From Sphingomonadaceae bacterium (GTDB lineage Bacteria > Pseudomonadota > Alphaproteobacteria > Sphingomonadales > Sphingomonadaceae): a DNA stretch of 28,604 nucleotides. Location: assembly GCA_016742125.1 (NCBI GenBank), contig JACVCM010000038.1, positions 1 through 28,604 on the forward strand. Reading direction: 5' to 3'. The notes beneath the pieces were generated by a model that was not told the DNA's origin, did no database searches, and saw nothing but the letters and a program-made list of their open reading frames with translations. How positions within the stretch are numbered: position 1 is the first letter of the stretch; every line of letters begins with the position of its first letter. Of the stretch, positions 1-6,131 are shown piece after piece. A program made the position numbers and the translations under genes.

Positions 1-4
1 ATGT

Positions 5-13
5 TGCTATGAC
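5..13 (+). repeat. Partial repeat tail left of the array
   Basis: The nine bases TGCTATGAC equal the last nine of the CRISPR repeat, but only 11 bases separate them from the first full repeat at 25, not about 30. This may be a degenerate terminal repeat, a deleted repeat-spacer unit, or part of a spacer that happens to carry the motif. The window edge prevents a decision. Confidence 0.45.
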
Positions 14-24
14 GTAACCGCTTT

Positions 25-1313
25 GTTGCAGCTGGACCGCGATTTCTGAAATGCTATGACGACGAAACACCTTCAAAAAATTGAAGGCCGGTTGCAGCTG
101 GACCGCGATTTCTGAAATGCTATGACGGCCGCCGCAGAAACAGGTGGATCGGGATCGTTGCAGCTGGACCGCGATTTCTGAAATGCTATGACCATCGTTC
201 GCCATGTGGTGATGGCGAACATAGTTGCAGCTGGACCGCGATTTCTGAAATGCTATGACCCAGCCTCAATTCGAGATCGCCTATCCGGCGTTGCAGCTGG
301 ACCGCGATTTCTGAAATGCTATGACCAACGCATGTTCGGCAAAAGCCGCCCTTTCGTTGCAGCTGGACCGCGATTTCTGAAATGCTATGACACGTAGGAC
401 CGGGCCTAGTCGATCTGTATGTTGCAGCTGGACCGCGATTTCTGAAATGCTATGACATAGCAAACGATATACACGAAGCCACTGGCGTTGCAGCTGGACC
501 GCGATTTCTGAAATGCTATGACTCTTGTCGAAGCGAGCCCGGCCGATCTCCTGTTGCAGCTGGACCGCGATTTCTGAAATGCTATGACGAACGCCGCAAG
601 GGATATTGCGCGCATCAAGTTGCAGCTGGACCGCGATTTCTGAAATGCTATGACTCCATGCCTTGTGGATCATGAGGAACGATCGTTGCAGCTGGACCGC
701 GATTTCTGAAATGCTATGACCATCACGGAAAGCGAGCTTGTGCGGTTCGGGTTGCAGCTGGACCGCGATTTCTGAAATGCTATGACGCTACCCCACTTCG
801 ACTCATGTGTTCCTTTGTTGCAGCTGGACCGCGATTTCTGAAATGCTATGACTTGTCACCGTCAATGGCAAGGGGTTGGTGAGTTGCAGCTGGACCGCGA
901 TTTCTGAAATGCTATGACGGTCGATGAAGAACTGGGCGGCTATGCGCCGTTGCAGCTGGACCGCGATTTCTGAAATGCTATGACTGACAGAGGCGATGTC
1001 GCGGATAATCGCTGGTTGCAGCTGGACCGCGATTTCTGAAATGCTATGACAGGGGCAGCGTCTTGCCGACGCATCGCATCGTTGCAGCTGGACCGCGATT
1101 TCTGAAATGCTATGACGATAGGTAAAGCGTCGCAAGCGGCCATACAGTTGCAGCTGGACCGCGATTTCTGAAATGCTATGACTTGAGCGCCGCGCTCCCG
1201 ATGGGACCGGGGTTGCAGCTGGACCGCGATTTCTGAAATGCTATGACCGCTATTCGCATGGGCGCGGCTGTTGTTACGTTGCAGCTGGACCGCGATTTCT
1301 GAAATGCTATGAC
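25..1313 (+). CRISPR. Type II-C CRISPR array, 20 repeats and 19 spacers
   Basis: Twenty copies of a 36-nt repeat start at 25, 91, 157, 224, 290, 356, 421, 487, 553, 619, 685, 751, 817, 883, 949, 1015, 1081, 1147, 1212 and 1278. The repeat starts GTTGCAGCTGGACCGC and ends TCTGAAATGCTATGAC. I read all copies as identical. Spacers are 30 nt except one of 31 (193-223) and two of 29 (392-420, 1183-1211), and all differ. Orientation is set by the tracrRNA at 6037-6115, whose anti-repeat pairs with the 5' 26 nt of the repeat as written on the plus strand; crRNAs are therefore made left to right, towards the cas genes and against their transcription. The array may continue left of the window. The cas-proximal last repeat is perfect, not degenerate, and ends 72 bp before the cas2 stop codon. 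Confidence 0.99.
33..60 (+). promoter_or_regulatory. Promoter-like motif inside each CRISPR repeat (first copy shown)
   Basis: Repeat positions 9-14 read TGGACC (4 of 6 matches to TTGACA). Positions 31-36 read TATGAC (4 of 6 matches to TATAAT), preceded by the extended -10 dinucleotide TG at 28-29, with a 16-bp spacer. Transcription would begin about 7 nt into the following spacer. Repeat-internal promoters ending in an extended -10 box are known from type II-C arrays of Neisseria meningitidis and Campylobacter jejuni. Here this is a sequence-based inference, and the motif recurs in all 20 repeats. Confidence 0.45.
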
Positions 1314-1385
1314 CGATGTGTTGGTAACTTATTCAAATGGAATGAGAAACCAGCGCATCTGTCGGCATAAAATGCCGTAATTCCG

Positions 1386-1691
1386 CTAAAACAACGCGAG
1401 CTGACTCGGGTTTCTCCGCTGCCTTCCACGCCTTTGGCCCGAGAAACGGATGATATTTTCGTACTGCCGGTCGGTGAATCCCAAGATGTGGACATCCCCT
1501 TTTTCGGGCAGATTCGATTCGATCCGGCGGACATAGGCTTCATATTGTTCCTTGCCCGAACAGAAACGGGCATAAATCGAAAACTGGCTCATTTCGAAGC
1601 CCTCGTCCAGCAAATACTCCCGGAATTTCGTCGCTGCGCGCATCTGCGCCTTGGTGCCAACGGGCAGGTCGAACATCACTAAGATCCACAT
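1386..1691 (-). CDS. cas2: CRISPR-associated endoribonuclease Cas2
   Basis: A 101-residue Cas2, the structural partner of Cas1 in the Cas1-Cas2 spacer-integration complex. I start it at the ATG giving MWILVMFDLPV, because the beta-strand followed by the FDLP motif is the usual Cas2 N-terminus; a longer open frame to 1775 would add 28 unrelated residues overlapping cas1. The rest fits the ferredoxin-like fold: a helix around KFREYLLDEGF, then FSIYAR and an ILGFTDRQYE strand, and a basic C-terminus. It is the last gene of the cas9-cas1-cas2 operon, 38 bp after the cas1 stop, and faces the array. The ribosome-binding site is weak (GCGGAT about 10 nt upstream), so translation may be coupled to cas1. 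Confidence 0.95.
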   Translation of the reverse strand: MWILVMFDLPVGTKAQMRAATKFREYLLDEGFEMSQFSIYARFCSGKEQYEAYVRRIESNLPEKGDVHILGFTDRQYENIIRFSGQRRGRQRRNPSQLALF

Positions 1692-1729
1692 AAGCTGATA
1701 TCCGCTAAAATGGCTTTGGGGCGCATGTC

Positions 1730-2668
1730 TCAACTCGTCTCTCCACCGGGTGTATGGCGAGCGATTGCGCTCCATGCGAGCGGCGGCGGCGGATCGAAAA
1801 TTGCAAGGGCAAGCAAGCCACTTTCAAAACTGGCTGCGAGAGATTGGGCAAGGCGCTGTGCCGCAACTGACACTGGAGATGTTGCTCCCATCAAGTCGAG
1901 ATCGGCGGAGATAAGGGCGGCAAGTCGGGATTTAGCGGCTCTATCGACTTCTTTGGTGCCTTCATCCATCATTTGCCGAACAACTGAATCGACAAGTGGT
2001 CGGAAAGGCTCAACAAGATCGTCGGCAAGCGCAAAAGCATTCAAGCGGTTGGCGTGATGAAGGCCAATGGTCGGATGAAGGCCAGCTGCAACGACCGAAC
2101 GGGCGACCATCGACCGCATGATCGTATATCCATAGTTGAGTAACGCATTCGGACCATCGGCCGCTCGATCCCTGCGAAAGTTCGGGCCCATGAGCGCAGA
2201 CCAATATCGGCGGGCCGCTTGGGCTTCCACGTTATCGGGATCGCCTGAACGCACGCGATCCGCCATGAATGATAGTGCATCCGCCTCCACGCGACCCAGA
2301 GCGGCAAGCAAGCTTGCCTGATTGCGTATCTTTGCAGCCACAATCGCTTTCCATGCCTGTTTGTATAATGGCTTTGGGGTATCCCATTGCGCTCGGAAGC
2401 GCGCGTTTTGCGCATGGTGGCCGTCGATAGGTATAGTCATTGCTACAGGCGCATGGTTTGCGGCGCAGAGCACCATCATTGCGCCACGCTCGGCCAGGTT
2501 TACGACAAGATTTGTTGTCCAGGTGACTCCGTGGGCATGCACTATCAGAGCTGCGACATCGTCTAACGGCACACGGCCCAATTCATCGCCTTGTAACGCA
2601 ACGATGAGGACCCCGCGATGCGCAGACACGTGCACATTATCCGTCGATATATCGACAATGCGGTCCAT
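1730..2668 (-). CDS. cas1: CRISPR-associated integrase Cas1, type II
   Basis: A 312-residue Cas1, the metal-dependent integrase that joins new spacers to the leader-repeat junction together with Cas2. The N-terminal beta-rich domain (about 1-85) is followed by the helical catalytic domain. The expected acidic and histidine residues are present: Glu148 in NVEAQAARRYW, His204/His205 in PTIGLHHANR, and Asp216/Asp217 with Glu220 in LADDLVEPFRPLVD. Length and motifs match type II Cas1. The start codon is an ATG; cas9 ends 85 bp further upstream at 2753, consistent with one transcript. No cas4 or csn2 gene is seen near it, which supports subtype II-C. Nothing suggests inactivation. Confidence 0.97.
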   Translation of the reverse strand: MDRIVDISTDNVHVSAHRGVLIVALQGDELGRVPLDDVAALIVHAHGVTWTTNLVVNLAERGAMMVLCAANHAPVAMTIPIDGHHAQNARFRAQWDTPKPLYKQAWKAIVAAKIRNQASLLAALGRVEADALSFMADRVRSGDPDNVEAQAARRYWSALMGPNFRRDRAADGPNALLNYGYTIMRSMVARSVVAAGLHPTIGLHHANRLNAFALADDLVEPFRPLVDSVVRQMMDEGTKEVDRAAKSRLAALISADLDLMGATSPVSVAAQRLAQSLAASFESGLLALAIFDPPPPLAWSAIARHTPGGETS

Positions 2669-2752
2669 GACGATCGCCCCTGGAGAACAGCGTTTCGCCG
2701 GAACATTACGTCTATGTGGTTAGAGGAGCGTTAAGCTCGCCATTCCGACGGC

Positions 2753-5700
2753 CTAATCTCGCGGGCCCGGATCGAATACCTTGCCCAGCTCGTCAATGCG
2801 TATCTGGCGAGCATTGGCATTCTTGAGTCCTGTCGCCGATGAAGTGAAGTAGCGAAATGGGTCGCCGGCTTCCTCATGCCTAGACTTCAATTGGCCGGCT
2901 TCCTTATGCAAGGCAAAGGTAATCTCCCCCTTTGCCGCAAACTTTACAACCCGCATGATCTCGCGCGGGCCGCCATCGCGCTCGATCGCAATAAGGTCAT
3001 TCTGTCGAAGGCTTAGGACGCGCTTTGCCGCAGGATGCGGCTTTGCATGGGCTTTTTCAGGTCGATGCGCATCGAACATCGAGACAATGCCGCTCTGCTC
3101 GACGCCGTCACGGTCGGTCCATTTGGTAACCCATTTGCCATCGGGCATACGCCAGACATCGAAGCGCGCGTTGGCGTCTCCCTTCACGCCCTTATAGACT
3201 TTGCCCTCTTTGTCGCGAATAGGAATAACGTTGAGCGCTTCTGTCACCCGAACGCGGCGGATGCCGCGATAGGGGCCATCTCGTCTGGCGAAGGCCCGCA
3301 GGGCATTTTCGAAATCCTTCCCGGTTGCCCCCTGCGTTGCAGTATAGAGACGTGCCTGCAACTCGCCGTCGGGCATGCGCTCGGGATCGGTCAGGTCTTT
3401 CGGTTGCAGACTAAAAAGCGATTTTCTGACCGCTACAATCGGCACTCCCTTTGCATTCGTGCGGCCAGTCAGCCCGTAAGCCGTATCATTGTGCAATCGT
3501 CCGCTTGTGACATCCCGGCCCGGCTTGGAGCCACCTAGGCGGCCATGATCGGGCTTGTGGCTAACCGTAACTGCCGAAAGTCTTTCGCGTAGTTCTTCCC
3601 TGAAACCGTCCCAAGGCTGCGGCAAATCTACAAACAGCTTATCCAACTCCTGCGCCTCGGCTCGAGCGGCAGCCTTTGCTACCTCGTTGATCATGGCGGG
3701 CGTTGTCGCTCCTACAACAGCGGCGTCTATCGCATGATGCCTGTGATCGAGCCGGTTTTTGGGCGCATTGCTGTGCGGATTTTCTACGAAGTTATGATCG
3801 GGCAGCAAATCGTTGAGACCCCAGACTCGGCGTAACATGGCAGTCATTCTACCCGTCACTGCGTATACATGACGCTCGCCCTTGTCCGGATAGAGACTGC
3901 CCAGATATTTGGCGGCGATGCGCGCAAGATACTGAGTATCGCTCAATTGCCGGGCGACAAAGCCGCCATCCCGCTCGACACGTTCCGTTGCATCGGGACC
4001 GAACCGCCATTGCTTTGACTTGTGAAGTCTCGCGACCTGTTCCTGAATGATCGCCCACCGCTCGGTACCGCCCCATTTCTCATAGGGCGTCATGTTGCCT
4101 TTTTCGCGATTGCAATGACGATGCGCCATAACCTTGTTGCCAGCACCATCATCGAGGCAGCGCGAATAGGGAATGATATGCTCGATCTCGGCCGCGCCAT
4201 TCATAAGCATTTCGATGCCGATGACTTCGCCACAAAAAGGGCAGCGACGATCAAGCGGGTTCGAAGGGTTAAGTTCCTCCCAAATCCTGAGACGCATCCG
4301 GTTGCCGCCGCTGTCGCGTTCACCGATCTCGGCGAGTTTTTTTCCCCGCGCCTGCGCTGCATCGGTGTTGGCTTTGAGCTGCCTGTTGTAGTCCGCCTTT
4401 TGTTTCTCATTAAGTTTCAACTCGCGCGCAAGTTCGATATAGATATAGTCCGGCTTCCCATGTTGCTTCACGACCGCATTGATCAACCGGCGCAACTGAT
4501 TGAGTCCGATGTGAACGGTGGGGTTGGTAATCTTCCCATAACGACGCTCGTCCGCGTCGCCATATTCAACCTTCCCAGGCGCAATTTCGCGGGTCAGTAT
4601 CTCGCCATAGTAGGGGAGGAAATCGCGGCATTCTCCGTCGCGGAAATCGCTATGGTGAAAACCCGCCCGTTCCGCCGCCTGCGCATAAGTCACGACATCA
4701 GCTGCCAGTTGTTCCAGCAATTTACTAGTTGCGGTAAAGCCAAACCGGCCATGTCCGTCGGGCAGCCGTGCATTAGCAATTGCTTCCGCAGTTTCGTCCG
4801 CCAGCCCATATTTGTCTTTCAGCCATTCGAGCAGCTTCTCGGTACTTTCCTCATTCAGCAATCGGTCGATGATCTCCCATTGCTCGGCGTTCGAAAATGC
4901 CCCCCAGCGTCCGCCGAACAGCTTCTTATCGCCCAGTTCGGCGCGTATTTCATCGCCGATCAGCTCTTTGCGATTTTCGTTTTCCTTATTGAAACGCTCG
5001 CCATCTTGAAGCTTGATAGTCTTGGCGAGCGTGGCGAAGCTGACCTTCTTCTTGTCACGCAGCTTCAAAACAAGAGCATCACGTTCGTCCAGCGTTAATT
5101 TGCGGGACGGTGCACCTGCTGAAACGATCTCCAACTGGTTGACTTCTTCGTGGAGCCGCCGCTGCTGAACCGCAGGCTGCGCCTTGGGCAAACGGCGTTC
5201 GTCGGCCGGGACGCCGTTCCATCCAGCAAAGGTGCATCCGCCAACGACCTGTGGCTTCAACTCGCGTTGATAAAAGATTACACGATGGATCGCTTTCTTG
5301 GCGTCATGGGTCAGCAACGCGGCGTGATATGCTACCTGCTTTTCCCAAATGGCTTCGAATTCTTGCATATAATGCCTGCGGTCGGGATAGAAGTCGTAGC
5401 CATCTGCGTCAGGCCGCATGCGGACGCGTTTGATTTCCCGGTGATGCAGAAACTCACCCAAGGTACGCGCTTTAGCCTCGGCCATTGCGGTGTCGAGTGC
5501 CTTGGTGCCACTAGCGATCTTGCCATCTGCTGCGTCCTTGGAAACGCGATCTGCCTTGCGGTTCGATTTGAACCCGCGCCGTTGATTCAAATGGAACAGT
5601 GCGCGACCGATCTCAAACGGCTCCAACCGTTCATCCAAGGCCCGCGATCGAAGCGCGTAGGGGTCCCTTGTTTCTAGAGCTTTTGCTGCGCCTAGGTCGG

Positions 5701-5953
5701 ATGGAAGGAGGCGGTATCGTATCAATGTCCGCAGCAAAGCAGAGCGGCGCCCAATAAAGCGGTCCCGACGTCGCCGCATGGCCCTGGCCGCCCGCCTATC
5801 GACAGCTAAACTCGCGCCGGATTTGGGGTCGCGGCCATCCGAGAAAATTCGAACGCCGATATCCTTGATCGCATTGCCTTCGTACAGGCACCAGCCAATA
5901 GAGTTCGTCCCCATATCGAGACCGAGGCGGGTGACAGATTTGCTAACGGACAT
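2753..5953 (-). CDS. cas9: CRISPR RNA-guided endonuclease Cas9, compact type II-C
   Basis: A 1066-residue Cas9, the crRNA:tracrRNA-guided double-strand DNA endonuclease. I start it at the ATG giving MSVSKSVTRLGLDMG; an upstream in-frame ATG at 6013 would extend into the tracrRNA promoter. The RuvC site is split as usual: Asp13 (GLDMGTNSIGW), Glu507 (IYIELAREL), His740 and Asp743 (HHAIDAAVVG). An arginine-rich bridge helix lies at about 54-78 (RRAARAMRRRRDRFIGRR). The HNH domain has His592 (EIEHIIPYSR) and Asn615. It also has paired CPFC (571-574) and HRHC (611-614) motifs that could bind zinc. The size and the absence of csn2 indicate II-C. The PAM-interacting C-terminus (about 800-1066) cannot be assigned a specificity by eye. 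A purine-rich site (GGGGGA) lies upstream. Confidence 0.98.
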   Translation of the reverse strand: MSVSKSVTRLGLDMGTNSIGWCLYEGNAIKDIGVRIFSDGRDPKSGASLAVDRRAARAMRRRRDRFIGRRSALLRTLIRYRLLPSDLGAAKALETRDPYALRSRALDERLEPFEIGRALFHLNQRRGFKSNRKADRVSKDAADGKIASGTKALDTAMAEAKARTLGEFLHHREIKRVRMRPDADGYDFYPDRRHYMQEFEAIWEKQVAYHAALLTHDAKKAIHRVIFYQRELKPQVVGGCTFAGWNGVPADERRLPKAQPAVQQRRLHEEVNQLEIVSAGAPSRKLTLDERDALVLKLRDKKKVSFATLAKTIKLQDGERFNKENENRKELIGDEIRAELGDKKLFGGRWGAFSNAEQWEIIDRLLNEESTEKLLEWLKDKYGLADETAEAIANARLPDGHGRFGFTATSKLLEQLAADVVTYAQAAERAGFHHSDFRDGECRDFLPYYGEILTREIAPGKVEYGDADERRYGKITNPTVHIGLNQLRRLINAVVKQHGKPDYIYIELARELKLNEKQKADYNRQLKANTDAAQARGKKLAEIGERDSGGNRMRLRIWEELNPSNPLDRRCPFCGEVIGIEMLMNGAAEIEHIIPYSRCLDDGAGNKVMAHRHCNREKGNMTPYEKWGGTERWAIIQEQVARLHKSKQWRFGPDATERVERDGGFVARQLSDTQYLARIAAKYLGSLYPDKGERHVYAVTGRMTAMLRRVWGLNDLLPDHNFVENPHSNAPKNRLDHRHHAIDAAVVGATTPAMINEVAKAAARAEAQELDKLFVDLPQPWDGFREELRERLSAVTVSHKPDHGRLGGSKPGRDVTSGRLHNDTAYGLTGRTNAKGVPIVAVRKSLFSLQPKDLTDPERMPDGELQARLYTATQGATGKDFENALRAFARRDGPYRGIRRVRVTEALNVIPIRDKEGKVYKGVKGDANARFDVWRMPDGKWVTKWTDRDGVEQSGIVSMFDAHRPEKAHAKPHPAAKRVLSLRQNDLIAIERDGGPREIMRVVKFAAKGEITFALHKEAGQLKSRHEEAGDPFRYFTSSATGLKNANARQIRIDELGKVFDPGPRD

Positions 5954-6003
5954 AGGCGAAATGATCCCCCTTTTGCGTTTGCCGAGTCCACCCGCACAAA
6001 AGA

Positions 6004-6031
6004 TTGACATCAATCCTATTTTGCGTCAATT
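6004..6031 (+). promoter_or_regulatory. Predicted tracrRNA promoter, divergent from cas9
   Basis: A perfect TTGACA (-35) at 6004-6009 is followed after 16 bp by TCAATT at 6026-6031, a weak -10. Initiation would fall near 6037-6039, exactly where the anti-repeat begins. On the other strand TTGACG at 6029-6024 could be the -35 of a cas9 promoter pointing left. The two -35 boxes form an inverted repeat (ATTGAC and GTCAAT), so the divergent promoters would overlap and might compete. Confidence 0.5.
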
Positions 6032-6036
6032 TCACT

Positions 6037-6115
6037 TCTTCAGAAATCGCAGGTCTGGTTGTTAACAAGCAGCTTGACTGCACCAAATAAGGCAGGGGCT
6101 ACGGCCCCTGTTTTT
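6037..6115 (+). ncRNA. tracrRNA of the type II-C system
   Basis: Positions 6039-6050 (TTCAGAAATCGC) are a perfect 12-nt complement of repeat positions 15-26. Positions 6052-6066 continue pairing with repeat positions 14-1 through Watson-Crick and G-U pairs, with single-base bulges at A6051 and T6063. After the anti-repeat comes a short hairpin, GCAG (6069-6072), loop CTTGA, CTGC (6078-6081), in the position of the nexus. An intrinsic terminator at 6093-6115 follows. The predicted RNA is about 80 nt, in line with compact II-C tracrRNAs. It is encoded just upstream of and divergent from cas9. The RNA ends are inferred, not measured. Confidence 0.9.
6093..6115 (+). terminator. Intrinsic terminator of the tracrRNA
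   Basis: A perfect 7-bp stem CAGGGGC/GCCCCTG with a TACG tetraloop is followed by TTTTT at 6111-6115. It ends the plus-strand tracrRNA 16 bp before the stop codon of the convergent relaxase gene. Its GC-rich stem could also serve the 3' end of the relaxase transcript, but the minus strand lacks a U-tract. Confidence 0.9.
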
Positions 6116-6131
6116 CATTGTATCGCGCAAT

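Noticed and set aside
188..1143. Open reading frames with repeated peptide units across the CRISPR array.
   Set aside because: They are produced by translating the 66-bp repeat-spacer period (divisible by three) and have no start signals or protein features.
1183..1211. Fourteen bases of this spacer (CCCGATGGGACCGG) also occur at 9726-9739 in the RHS fragment, suggesting self-targeting.
   Set aside because: Only about 20 of 30 positions match overall, the last two bases at the 3' seed end differ, and a 14-base match among 19 spacers and this window is not very unlikely by chance.
4022..5098. A 358-codon plus-strand frame opposite cas9.
   Set aside because: It is antisense to conserved Cas9 coding sequence and shows no domain or ribosome-binding site.
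5953..6013. Longer Cas9 with 20 extra N-terminal residues.
   Set aside because: The extension enters the divergent tracrRNA promoter, and the usual Cas9 start is a few residues before the RuvC-I motif, which fits the ATG at 5953.
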